From NCBI RefSeq assembly GCF_017591435.1, contig NC_059304.1:30100195-30164194 (forward strand): a DNA stretch of 64,000 nucleotides, given 5' to 3'. This document shows, in pieces, positions 13,128 to 23,763 of this stretch. The notes under the pieces were generated by a model that was given only the letters and a program-made list of their open reading frames with translations, was not told the DNA's origin and did no database searches. The position numbers and the translations under genes are program-made. Numbering within the stretch: position 1 is the first letter of the stretch; each line of letters starts with the position of its first letter. Source of the stretch: Portunus trituberculatus. Lineage: Eukaryota > Arthropoda > Malacostraca > Decapoda > Portunidae.

Positions 13128-14637
13128 TCAAATTTTCTGTAGGCATCTGGCAATCAAAACAAAGGGTGGAAAAATGTAGATTAGGTCAAACTGTGACCAT
13201 AGTATGGAAAAAAAAGCATCAAAATGTATTGCATCTAGGTCAGGTTTCCAGGAGCAGAAACGAGGCACTTGTTTGTTCAATCTGGAAGCAAAGAGATCAA
13301 TGCTTGGAACTCCAAAGATTTCACAAAGGTCCCTAAAATTTCCTTCATTCAACTTCCACTCATGCCTGTCATCAAATGTCTGAGATGCAGTGTCTGCCAT
13401 GAAATTAACTTTACCTGGTACATGAGAACAGGTAAGCCAGACATCATTCACTGAATACCAATCTCAAAGTTCAAGGCATATGTCCATTACACAATGAAGA
13501 TTTTGTGCTGCCCATTTCATTGACATAGTTGACTGCTGTCGTGTTATCACAAAACAGTCTGAGTGCAGGTTGGGCTTCCTCACTCAGGGCAACGGTTTCC
13601 TAGCGGGTGGGCTTTGAGATAGAAGGTACCCTAAAAAGTATCCCCTTTAGCCCATAAATTCCCGTGAAAAGCCCACATAGTATAAATAAAAAAACAACAA
13701 CATCCGAACATGTTGTCCTTTGAGCAGATGTACAAATGAGTGCACTGCCAGGAAGATGGCTTTGAGTTCTTTTGCGTTGATGTGCAATTCAGTTTCCATT
13801 AAGGACCATCTCCCATTAACTTGTCGATTAAGTTGGCCACCTCAACCTAAATTTGACACATCAGTATACAAGTCCAGTTTTGTACCTTTCTGAAAAATCT
13901 GTCTGTTTTGCACTGCAATGTGAGATAACCACCAATGCAAATCCAACTTCATTTCATGAGTGACAGCCATCCATTTGTCAAAATTTTCTTTTTCTTCCTT
14001 TAAAGCTGCAATCTTAGCAGATTCCAACTCTCTATAATGCAGTTTCCCCATCTCTGCTGCTGGAATGGCTGCAACTAAAAGCCCAATGACTTTGGCCACC
14101 TTCTGGATTTTTGCTCTGTCATTATGAAATAATTCCTCACAGTTTTGCACTATTTTGAGTTTCCTCCGCTCAGGTAATGTCACTGTCATGGTCTTTGAAT
14201 GTATAATGTTCCCCAAATACTCCAAACGTGTTTTGGATACCAATACTGATTTGCCATCATCAATACAGAAACCTAATTTCTGGAGCAAGTCAACAGTGGC
14301 ACACACACTCTCACAGCATCCATCAAAATTACTGTGGCAAATAAGAGTATCATCAATGAAACTCTTAGTACAGCAAAAACTGGCTTCATTAATTTGGTGA
14401 ACAGACGGGAACCTTCTGCAACTCCTTTAGGGAGACATGTGAAGTGATAAATTTTCCTTTGCCATTTAAAGCACAGAAACTGTTGTTGCTTTTCAGCTAT
14501 TTTGACTGAATAATAGGCATGTCATAGATCAACAGAGGCCATGAAAACATCTCTGTTAATGAGTCAAATCACTTGTTCAAAGTTTTCCATTTTGAAGTCT
14601 TTGTAATCGATGTATTCATTAAGTTTTTCTAGGTTAA
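13128..14637 (-). pseudogene. DIRS-like reverse transcriptase/RNase H, 3' part
   Basis: Minus-strand segments read as a DIRS-type RT: KLNEYIDYKDFKMENFEQ near 14630-14570, RDVFMASVDL and CLPKGVAEGSRLFTKLMK down to about 14385, then KLGFCIDDGKS and the thumb (14306-13950). RNase H follows with LDLHWWLSHI and LYTDVSNLGWG, then the C-terminal region with VPSIDLFASRLNKQVP (13451-13128). The HWW and DLFAS words are typical of the DIRS group. Stops interrupt the frame. The 5' end of the RT lies on the far side of the piggyBac insertion (17573-17720). Confidence 0.75.
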
Positions 14638-14653
14638 CCCATTTACGCCGCTC

Positions 14654-15029
14654 GTTGCGTCAACGCAACGTGAAACAAGCTACAACATGATGTCGAGCTA
14701 CACTGATAGAACGGCATGTTGTATCCTGTAGTTGCTTCCGATGCTAGTAGACACCCAGAACTCCCAGTGGAAGGTTCATATGATGTCACATGTCTCATCA
14801 TTTGAGGGGAAAAGGTAGTGAAAGAAGCTCCATTTTCTGAAATACAATGTCTTCATCAAAAAGGAGGTGAGTAAGGAAAACTATCATCGGGGATTTGTTC
14901 ATATCTATTTCATAAGAATCTTCTATGTTTCTATTCATGACAGAACCCTTTTGAACCATATTTTATTTGATAGTATGCTGATGACAGTTGTCTAAAAACT
15001 TTATAAAGAAAAAGTTGCGCTAACGCAAC
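14654..15029 (+). repeat. Left pair of subterminal palindromes of piggyBac
   Basis: The palindromes are GTTGCGTCAACGCAAC at 14654-14669 and GTTGCGCTAACGCAAC at 15014-15029. They mirror the right-end pair (17374-17389 and 17415-17430). The inner copy is followed by ATCGGCAC, which recurs inverted next to the inner right-end copy. Transposase binding is an inference. Confidence 0.85.
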
Positions 15030-15210
15030 CATCGGCACCGGCCTCTTCATTGAAGTAGTTATTTTGTAACGCATAATTTTTTTTTTGCGCATATAATTGC
15101 AGTGAATAAATACATCTGTGTAGCCTAACTTGTTTGTTGAAAGCATACATATCGTCTACAAACATTTTACGATATATAAATTCCATTATTATTGTTTTTT
15201 TCTTCAGAAA

Positions 15211-16996
15211 AATGAATTTGAACGAGATCTTAGACGAGCTAGAGAGACCTACTATGTCTGACGAGAGTGAAATTAGTGATGAAGATGAATCCACTGGAAT
15301 GGTAAAACAAACTGAAACACATGACGTTTACATCATGCCTGCAAATGATGGTGCTATGACGGATGAAGATTCTGGCGAAGAAGAAAGCGTGGATATCTCT
15401 AATCTTCCTGGAACACAGCTAACTGCTTTTGCAGTGTTAGATTCCACAGTGGCGCAAGATGATGTAGATGAAAATGTTGAAAGACAAGCATCCCAGAAAA
15501 AGAAAATCATAAAACTCAGAAAATGGAAAGCACAGGATCTCCCAGAAAAGACAAATGTTCCATGTTACCCATATAAACCATCAATTGCTGATATTCCACG
15601 TAAGCCTAGTGAGACCCTTGAGCTTTTCTTGGATGTATTAGCTATTGATCACCTTGTGAAACAAACTGTAAACTATGCAGTACAGAATGGTAAACATTCA
15701 TTTGCGCTGACAAGTGATGAAATGAAAACCTTCATAGGAATTTTGTTAGTGTCAGGCTACTGTTGCGTTCCACGTCGCAGACTGTATTGGCAGAGACAAC
15801 CAGACGTGTACAATGAGCTTATTGCTGACTCCATGCGCCGCGATCGCTTTGATGAGATCATGAAATATTTTCATGCTGCAGACAACACAAAGCTTCCCAA
15901 AAGGACAAGTATGGCAAAGTTTCTCCCCTCATGGAAATCCTGAATGGCAACTTTCTCAAGTACGGGAAGTATTTGGGCCAATAAATATATCCATTGATGA
16001 GTCAATGATACCTTATTTTGGTCGGTATCCCACAAAACAGTTCATCAGGGGAAAACCTGTACGATGGGGTTATAAAGCATGGGTTGCAGCTGATCCAAAT
16101 GGTTATGTTTTTGATATATCTGTTTACCAAGGCAAAGATGGTGCTAAGGATAAGGCTAATGCATCTTATGGACTTGGTGGAAAAGTTGTACTTGATGTTT
16201 TGGATGTGATAGTAAAACGTTATCCAACAAAGAAGTTATCCCTTTACTTTGATAACTTCTTCACATCCCTCAAACTTGTAGAAAAATCAAGAGCATGGGT
16301 CATGATGCTACTGGCACACTAAGAAAAAACCGAATCGAAAAATGCCCATTTACAAATCCTGCAAAGTTTATGAAATTACCTAGGGGAACTGAAGAACATT
16401 TTTGTGATGCTGAATCTGGGATAATTGCAGCACGCTGGCAAGATAATGGCATTGTAACAATTGCATCATCTGAGTATGGAGTATCACCACTAGTGAAGGC
16501 TGAACGCTATGTTGCTTCTCAGAAGAAACGTATGAATGTTTTGATGCCAAATGCCATCCATCAGTATAATCGGAAAATGGGTGGTGTTGATAGGGTAGAT
16601 CAAAATATTGCTCAGTACAGGCCCTCTATTCGTGGGAAAAAGTGGTACTTTCCAATTGTCACATACTTGTTTACAGTATGTGTAAACAATGCCTGGATTT
16701 TTGCAAGAGAAGGAGGTTACAAAGAGGATATGTTGTCATTCATACGTGCTGCTGCTACTGAATGGCTACAGAATCACGGCAAAAAGCCAAATAATCCAGG
16801 AAGATCACGATCAGTTCTCAGTGTTGCAGGTGTATCGGCACAAATGCGCTATGATAATGTTGGGCATTACATCGTGAAATCGGATCCTCCAAAACGCTGT
16901 CGTTGCAGGTTGTGCAACAGTCAGCCTGTATTCATATGCCAGAAATGTAAAGTATACCTGCATCAAAAGTGTTCAGTGCAGTACCATACCATGTAG
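15211..16996 (+). pseudogene. piggyBac transposase (PGBD-like), frameshifted
   Basis: The likely start is the ATG at 15211. The N-terminus is acidic (DELERPTMSDESEISDEDES), followed by the DDE_Tnp_1_7-type body. The three catalytic aspartates are visible in SIDESMIPYFGR (about 15995), LYFDNFFTS (about 16245) and MGGVDRVDQN (about 16585). The C-terminus has a Cys/His cross-brace finger (CRCRLCNSQPVFICQKC, then HQKC). The usual length of this family is close to 590 residues, which the three segments together approach. The frame breaks near 15925-15985 (two shifts) and again near 16290, so no single protein can be translated. Divergence is low, suggesting fairly recent inactivation. Confidence 0.9.
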
Positions 16997-17373
16997 GCCA
17001 GGAGAATCCTGTGAAAATATATCTAAGATAGGTTGTACTAATTCTTTATCATGAATTTTCTTTTTTATTATCACATGCACCTCATTTCTCCACTTCGAGA
17101 GCTGTATTATCTCTAAGGGCTGTAATCTTTGGTATCCTTTAGTTTATAATGAAGAAATTCATGGTTTCATTTTTAGTCAGGAAATTCTAATTATGTATCA
17201 AAAGTGAATTTTAAATATCTTTTTTATAATTCTTCTTCCATGCTAAGAATTGTATCCTAGCTGGCTCCTTTAGATTTTCATATGAAGAAGAGCAAATGTG
17301 TTTCCTATTATGCAAATATGTGTGTATGTATGTATGTTTTTTTTTTCCTGATGTTTTTCCTTGTGTGCCGATA

Positions 17374-17430
17374 GTTGCGTTTACGCAACATGTATTGTGG
17401 TCGAAACGCCGCTTGTTGCGCTTGCGCAAC
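17374..17430 (+). repeat. Right pair of subterminal palindromes of piggyBac
   Basis: The palindromes are GTTGCGTTTACGCAAC at 17374-17389 and GTTGCGCTTGCGCAAC at 17415-17430. They occupy the region just inside the right terminal repeat and correspond to the left pair. Confidence 0.85.
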
Positions 17431-17572
17431 AACACATTTTCGTCAATAAAATGAGAACTATTGTACATATGGAGTAATTTTCATCATATGCTTGCAGTTT
17501 AGGTTCACATTATGCATATATCAAAGCTGCAACATCAAATTCTTACTTTCATTTTTTTTCGGCTTAAATGGG

Positions 17573-17720
17573 TTAAGGATCATCCTAAAACCACCAACCT
17601 TTTTTCTCCTTAAGAAAACAAGGGAAAGAATTTGCCCCTCCTGTCTCCATGCTTCCTTGATAACCTTAAGATCTAACAGCTGTACAATTTCCTGGCAAAC
17701 AGAATTTTTTAAGTAAAATC
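17573..17720 (-). pseudogene. DIRS-like reverse transcriptase, 5' part
   Basis: The minus strand reads CQEIVQLLDLKVIKEAWRQE then GQILSLVFLRRKKVGGFRM, the N-terminal fingers of a DIRS-type RT. The frame enters the TTAA at 17573-17576 and continues after the TTAA at 14637, so this is the missing upstream part of the gene split by piggyBac. No gag-like ORF is visible further upstream. Confidence 0.7.
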
Positions 17721-18036
17721 CTTTTTTATCTACATACTTACCTATAATTATTAATTATTGCTTAAACCCCCACCCCACAGCAAAGTTACATAATGTCCAT
17801 TAGCTCGCAAGTGAACGACGAAAGAAAAGAACTTGAGTTCCCCTTTCCGTTCTCTAAGATAAGGTGCACGGACCATTTTTTATAACCTTTCGGTACCAGC
17901 CAGCCTTCCCCCACAATTCATACACTTCTACTCTAAAAAGGTCATAGAGGGGAGGGAGGAAGGGAACATGAGTTATAATTAATAATTATGGGTAAGTATG
18001 TAGATAAAAATGGATTTTACTTAAAAAATCCTCTTT
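17703..18036. repeat. Large inverted repeat between two DIRS fragments
   Basis: Arms at about 17703-17763 and 17969-18036 are near-perfect reverse complements (core TACATACTTACC and its inverse). Part of the left arm (TACCTATAATTATTAATT) also recurs as a direct copy at 18055-18072. DIRS elements have inverted termini and internal complementary repeats, and this block lies between a recombinase 3' end and an RT 5' end, so it is probably DIRS terminal sequence. Confidence 0.75.
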
Positions 18037-18345
18037 GTTACTACACATACTATTACCTATAATTATTAATTAGTGCTTGAAAACTAATTCCCAAGTACTA
18101 TAGCAGGGAGGATGACCATTCCTTTAACCAATCTGAAAAGATTCAAAAAGCAAAAACAGAACCACACTTGTGCAACTTAAAATGAAGAGGTCAAGTTCTG
18201 GGAAGTGTAGCACTGGGATCCATGTCTAAGGGGAAGTAACAGGGAAAAGAAGCAGTCCATCCAACATCCCACCAGGAAGGTCAACTAATTCAAAGCCTCC
18301 CATACTAAAGTAGATAGAAATTATGTAGCCTGAACCCAATCAACC

Positions 18346-18605
18346 TTAATTAATAACACTGAGAGCCGACACAAAAGGGCCCAAAGAAAAGGTATCTAGA
18401 TATCTATGAGTTATATCCCATAGATAAAAAGAAGCAAATGTAGAACTACATTTCCAGGTCCCTGCTCGAAGGACGGTCGGAATGCTCCTAATTTTCTTTG
18501 ATAGGGCACTTGTAGCCACTGCCCTAACCTCATGTGCATTGATTTTCACCGAGCGCATGTCTTCCTCTGAAACATCCTGATGCGCGCGTTGGATAACCTG
18601 ATATA
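18346..18605 (-). pseudogene. Second DIRS-like tyrosine recombinase, C-terminal fragment
   Basis: The minus strand encodes VKINAHEVRAVATS, IPTVLRAGTWKCSSTFASFY and LGPFVSALSVI followed by a stop. This matches the C-terminus of DIRS-type recombinases, with the H-x-x-R box (HEVR) and the W-x(4)-TF-x-FY segment. It is a different element from the recombinase at 12024-13106. The upstream part is cut off by the hAT transposon starting at 18614. Confidence 0.72.
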
Positions 18606-18613
18606 TCCATAAG

Positions 18614-21150
18614 CAGTGATTCCCAACCTTTACACCTTGGAGGAACCCCTGTAATAATTTTTCATATTCCAAGGAACCCCTATATATAGTATTCTAATTT
18701 ATATATTATTTTTACGAAAAGTACTTGAGCAATATAATTCATATAAAATCTAATATTACATCAAATGAGAGTTCACACTAATAAGTCAGTAATGTTATGA
18801 CTTACCTTCAGTGTGACACTTGGGCTTGTTTCTCTCTGCGTATCTGTGAAATTCTTGGCCGAATTTTTGACAGACACACGCGCAGTTCTTCCTCGACAGA
18901 CAGAAGACGATTTCTTGATTTGCTTTTAATGATGGTCAGGCATGAGAATGCTTGTTCACAGAGGTAAGAAGTTGAAAACTGGAGTAAAACATTCAGTGCT
19001 TTTACTGAGATGACAGGGTACTCTCGCTTTGCTGAAATCCAAAACTTGTCAAGTAGTACTTCATTAAATTTCATTTTCAAGGTTCGATCGCACTGTAATT
19101 CACTCAGTTCTTCTTCTTGCAGACTAAGTAGGTTTTCTGTACTTGGTGAGAACTCAGTGAAGGGGTTTCTCACCCAGTCATACATATCTGATGACAAGGA
19201 GGGGAAATACTTATGAAGCTTTTCTGACAGTGATCCCAAATGACTTGTAATTAATGGGATGACATATTCATATTTAGTCTGAGTTTGAACTTGAAGTAGG
19301 AGTGGAAACATTTCGACGTTTCCTCTTGAAAGGTGCTTTTTCCAAACAGAGAGTTTATTCTTAAATGCAAGAAGTTTGTCTGTGGAAGTCAGAATGTTTT
19401 CCTTTGCACCCTGCATGCTGGTGTTCAAGTTATTTAAATGCTGATAAATATCTGCTAAATATGCTAATTTCATTTGCCAGTTTGTAGATTCAAGACACTC
19501 ACAGAAACTGGCTTTATTATTCTCTTTGAAGAAAAGCAGCAGTTCCTGTCGCAGCTCAAATACCCTTGACAAAACTTTACCTCTCGATAGCCATCGAGCC
19601 TCTGTGTGCAGGAGAAGCGTCACGTGGTCTTTTTTGCATGTTTTCACACAACCTTGCAAACATGCGAGACTTCAGAGGGCGCTGCTTTATAAAGTTGACC
19701 ATGTTCACAGTTATATCAAGAACTTGTTTTAAATCATTCCCAATACTTTTTGAAACCAGAACTTCTCGGTGGAGAAAACAGTGAGTTGTTATGACTTCAG
19801 AGTTTTTTTCTTTCACGCGTGATACAAAGCCTTGTACTGAACCAATCATTGAGGGAGCACCATCAGTGCAGATTCCAACGCACTGGTTCCATGACAAATT
19901 ATAAGATTCCAGGTAAGAAGACAAGATGTTGAAAATGTCGTGGCCTTTGGTAGTTTCTGGCAGTTCTTTACAGCATAAAAAAATTTTCCATTATTTCACC
20001 TTCATTTTCAAATCGTACAAATGCCAGCAGCTGAGCTTTACCAGTTATATCAGTTGTCTCATCTACTTGGAGAGCAAAGTTGTTATTCTGCAGTATTTCT
20101 GACAAAATACCAGAAATATTGTTGGACAGGTCATCCACACGCCTACTAATTGTATTATCAGAAACAGGAACCTTGCTTACTTCACATTCAGCTTCTTCAC
20201 CTAGCATTGTTCTCACAATTATTTTACAAGCAGGCATTATTAGACTTTCTGCGATAGTGTGACTTTTCATTTTCTTGGCAACTAGCTCAGCCACTAAATA
20301 GCTTGCTTCTTGGGCCTTATCACTGATGGTTACCTTCCTTTCAAAAACTTTTCTTTGTTTCTGCTGTGAATCCAAGAGTCTTCGAAAATAATCCACGGTT
20401 TTGTTTGACAAGTGGCTGTGATTAGTACTGAAGTGTCGCTTTAACTTGGCTGGGACCATAGCTGTGTTAGCGAGCTTTTTTCCACAAACAATACACAAGG
20501 GAAGTGGACACTTTTCTTCTCCAGTCCATGTAAAGCCAATGGCCAGATAACTGTCATTGTAAAGGCGATTTTTTTTAACATCGCTCACTTTTCCTTTACT
20601 CGTACTTGGCTGTGGTATTTGTGACTCATCGTCACTGTCCTCCTCTCCACTGCCATGCTTTCTTTTCAAATATTTCAACATGCCGCAGTCTTCTAAATCA
20701 GTATCAAACTAATATTAACTGGTGAGATTAATTAACACAACGTTTCACTCGGTTGCGCTGCTCAAAACTGACTGAAGGAAGAGGTGTGAACGGCTGGGCT
20801 GGGGGTCGTGACACGTATGATACTCGTACCGGGTTGCGTCACCCTCCTACCCGACCCGTCACCAAACTAGCGGAGTAGGAATGAAGGGCGTATCCCGCAC
20901 CGGTAATAACACTTTTTTTTTTTTTCCTTAATTCTATGCATAGCATTTGCTCTCATTACTAGTATATACATTGTACTGACTGACACGCACGAGTATGTTG
21001 GTGTCTGGAGAGTGTTTGTGACGTGTTGTTGAGTAGGAGTTACGAATTATGAATTAAGATCACTGTCATATTGTAATAGCACATAATTATTTTACGGTTT
21101 CTCGCAATGGAACCCCTGGTGATGGTCGGGAGGGCGGAACCCTGAAACAA
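18614..21150 (-). mobile_element. hAT transposon with BED-finger transposase, right end unclear
   Basis: The left end reads CAGTGATTCCCAACC, a standard hAT end, at 18614. Repeated GGAACCCC words follow. I could not find a matching GGTTGGGAA-type right terminus or an 8-bp duplication of TCCATAAG. The right boundary is a guess near the GGAACCCC words at 21110-21150 and may be truncated. The internal gene is on the minus strand. Confidence 0.7.
18808..20681 (-). pseudogene. hAT transposase (ZBED5/FAM200-like), two frameshifts
   Basis: The N-terminus has a zinc finger of BED style (CIVCGKKLAN, then KLKRHFSTNH). The RNase H-like core shows LQVDETTDITGKAQ, ICTDGAPSMIGS, THCFLHREVLVSK and EARWLSRGKVLSRVFELR. 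The C-terminal dimerisation domain shows FSTSYLCEQAFSCL followed by KSKSRNRL. Length is near 600 residues over three segments (20681-19968, then to about 19600, then to 18808). The frame breaks at a T-run near 19980 and at an A-run near 19625. Apart from these the coding sequence is well kept. ZBED5-like host genes derive from such transposases, but terminal repeat sequence argues for a mobile copy. Confidence 0.85.
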
Positions 21151-21219
21151 ATCTGACAAATCCATATTTTGAGAGACATCCAGGCCTGCCTGTCAGAAAA
21201 CAGGGGCCAGAGCAGAGCG

Positions 21220-21469
21220 GTCTCCACGCATGAAGATGAAGTGTTGCTGGAGATTTGTGAAAAAGGTGTCGATGAGGCTGACATAACAGTGAGTCCCACT
21301 GTGGCAGGTGAACTGGCAAGACCATGATCCCTGCAGCTTCTCGCGAAAAGCCTCTCTTTCGGAAGAGATGCTGGAGAGTCTCCACGCATGAAGATGAAGT
21401 GTTGCTGGAGATTTGTGAAAAAGGTGTCGATGAGGCTGACATAACAGTGAGTCCCACTGTGGCAGGTGA
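21220..21469. repeat. Perfect 92-bp direct repeat
   Basis: Copies at 21220-21311 and 21378-21469 are identical over 92 bp and spaced 158 bp apart. The unit is open on both strands, but I recognise no protein. The identity implies a recent duplication. Confidence 0.95.
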
Positions 21470-23280
21470 TTATGTCATAAGTCAATTAAATATAGTAAAG
21501 ACGCTGGATATAAAAGTGCAAATGAGACTGATAATTTACATAATATTTACTGGTATGTCCTCTCTCGAGATACCCAGTCTAACATAGTGAGTGGTGAGAA
21601 GAAACATAGGATGAGACAGCTTTTAATTTCAGTTATTGCCCCAAGCTCCACTTATTTATTGAACATCATTGGATGCAAACTTATTTTGGCTGCATAACAC
21701 ACAGTAAGACGGGGAAACGTCAGTGTTTAGTTCTGTTGTGGTGTTCAGAAAGTGAGTCGATTTGCACGTGCGTGCTTGCCTGGTGACCTGACTCCCCCCT
21801 TCCCCAGAGAAAAATTTAAAGCTAATTTGCAATCTTTTTCTTTTTTTTTCTTTTCTTTTTTACTCCTTGACAGGCAAGAGGAATTACTAACTACTTAATG
21901 AGAACTATTTTGATAACTTGTGGACAGTATTTGTAGATGGACATAAATAATGATTGATTGATAATATAAAGTTTATTTTGTTTATAGTGTTATAGAAATT
22001 ATATGAAAATAGTCTTCTTTTTTCCATATTTTCTTTCTAATACATATTAGAAACTATATTATCTTGCATTTTTTCCTTCTGAAGAACATAAAACTTTTCT
22101 ATAACAAATAATTGAAACAGATGTCACAATTGGACTTTCCTTGACAAGGTTCAGTAATTTTTATTGATTTTTTATATTTTTGAATTGCATATATAAATAA
22201 ACATAAGTAAAGAAACAAAACATAATAAATAAAAATCCATTAAAATGATCTGGAAATATTTTCTCCTTTTTTCTAATACATGTAAAGAAATATGTTATCT
22301 TGCATTTTTCCTTCAGAAGAACAAAAAACTTTTTTTTAACAAACAATCCAAACTGAGATATCACAGTTGGATTTTCTTTAATAATCTTCAATAATTTTCT
22401 TTATTGAATAATTTCCCTGATATCATCTTATTATCTTTTTTTTTTTTTTTATCTTTTCTCTCTCTCCTGTTGAACTGAGTTGACCATAAAACCGTGTAAC
22501 ATTAATTTTCTAAATATGCAAAACAAAGAGACAAAAATATATAAACAAATTTAGGAAAGGAAAAATATGTTACAGTATAGAGACACATTGACACCAATAA
22601 AGTATGCCCACTGGTGGGTCGTATCACAGAGAAGTCATAGATTTTTCATGGTATGTGATGTAACCCACCAGTGGGCTGTAACGTTGCTTGAGTCACCCCT
22701 TCAATTAACACAATCTCCGAAGAGAACGGAGCAGATTGACGGTGACTAAAACAAACTTACAAAGATATTTTAATATTCTTTTTCTATGATTTTGTGATAT
22801 GGCATTTGATCAAATATGAGTGTAGTATTATGTTTAACATTTATTGTACAAGAAGACAAGTGTAATAATTGCCTGTTACTTTAAATACCACCATATGGTT
22901 GCATAGGATTTTTAGGATTCGCATTTATTATCTTATAACTTTGTGTATATGTTTGAGGTGTCAATAAACTGCATCAGCTACTGGAATCAGCTAGCAACTC
23001 CTTGCCCAGCTAGCAACTCCTTACAGGGCAAACACTTTGAGGTTGCCAGTTCGTTTGGATGTTCTCCCAAACAACACCCTCCTTTTCTCACTTTGCTGGC
23101 TTGAACTGTACTGATATGATGACAATTTATTTGAATCACAGTGTAGGAGAGTTTGCCAAGCTGGCAATCGCAGGGAATGTGTGTAAGAAAATTTGGTTAA
23201 CATTAGATATGGAGACAGGTCATTATTCAACTAGGTAAATACACAGAAGCTAACTAATTTATGCCATTCAATTTTTTCAG
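21470..23280. other. Intron before the fourth exon
   Basis: No gene is seen. It contains a diverged duplication of about 140 bp (about 22031-22167 and 22267-22403) and a hairpin. It ends with a polypyrimidine tract and the TTTTTTCAG acceptor of the exon at 23281. Confidence 0.6.
22606..22676. repeat. Hairpin with 22-nt arms
   Basis: The arms GCCCACTGGTGGGT.. (22606-22627) and ..ACCCACCAGTGGGC (22655-22676) pair at about 19 of 22 positions around a 27-nt loop. The function is unknown; it may be a MITE remnant. Confidence 0.7.
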
Positions 23281-23502
23281 GCTGGCAGATCTAATGGAGC
23301 AGTACAAGGAGGAACTGGCTACTATTGAGACAATTGACTCTGGTGCTGTTTACACCCTTGCCCTCAAGACACATGTAGGAATGAGTATTGACACTTGGCG
23401 TTACTTTGCCGGTTGGTGTGACAAGATTGAGGGCAGCACCATTCCAATCAACAATGCACGGCCCAACCACAACCTAACTATAACAAAAAAAGAGCCTATT
23501 GG
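23281..23502 (+). CDS. ALDH1L: 10-formyltetrahydrofolate dehydrogenase, exon (ALDH NADP-binding domain)
   Basis: 222 bp starting with the base that completes an arginine codon, then LADLMEQYKEELATIETIDS, GAVYTLALKTHVGMS, YFAGWCDKIEGSTIPIN and KKEPIG. These are diagnostic of the ALDH1L C-terminal domain. The acceptor is TTTTTTCAG and the donor GTGAGT, leaving phase 2 for the next exon, which should start with the VCGIIIPWNYP region. The catalytic cysteine and glutamate lie in later exons that are not found before 64000. Confidence 0.96.
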
Positions 23503-23763
23503 GTGAGTATTTTTTTTTTTTATTACACCTTAGAGCAGTTAATTTTGCATTCAGAGTTAAGGTGTTCCAAATGATATTTGGAATGTGTTCTGAGTGTTAT
23601 ACTAGTACTAGTAAGTACAGATGAAATTAGATAAGAAAGATAAGATGAATGAAGTTTCTCCATCTGACATAGTGCTGATAGGAAACTGAAGGTAATACTT
23701 TATTTTGCAAAAAAATGTGGCAAAAATTTTAATATTCCAATAAATCAGACATGTATTTGCAGT

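Larger units (their letters stand above)
14638..17572 (+). mobile_element. piggyBac element, 2.9 kb, precise TTAA insertion
   Basis: TTAA lies at both edges (14634-14637 and 17573-17576). The ends are CCCATTTACGCCG and, read inward from the right, CCCATTTAAGCCG (12 of 13 identical). A transposase gene fills the centre. Each subterminal region carries two 16-bp palindromes of the form GTTGCG-N4-CGCAAC. The element sits inside the RT of a DIRS-like retrotransposon, whose reading frame resumes exactly on the other side. Confidence 0.95.

Noticed and set aside
12925..13336. Various overlapping short frames on both strands near 13 kb
   Set aside because: Shadows of the degenerate DIRS recombinase and RNase H, with no independent motifs.
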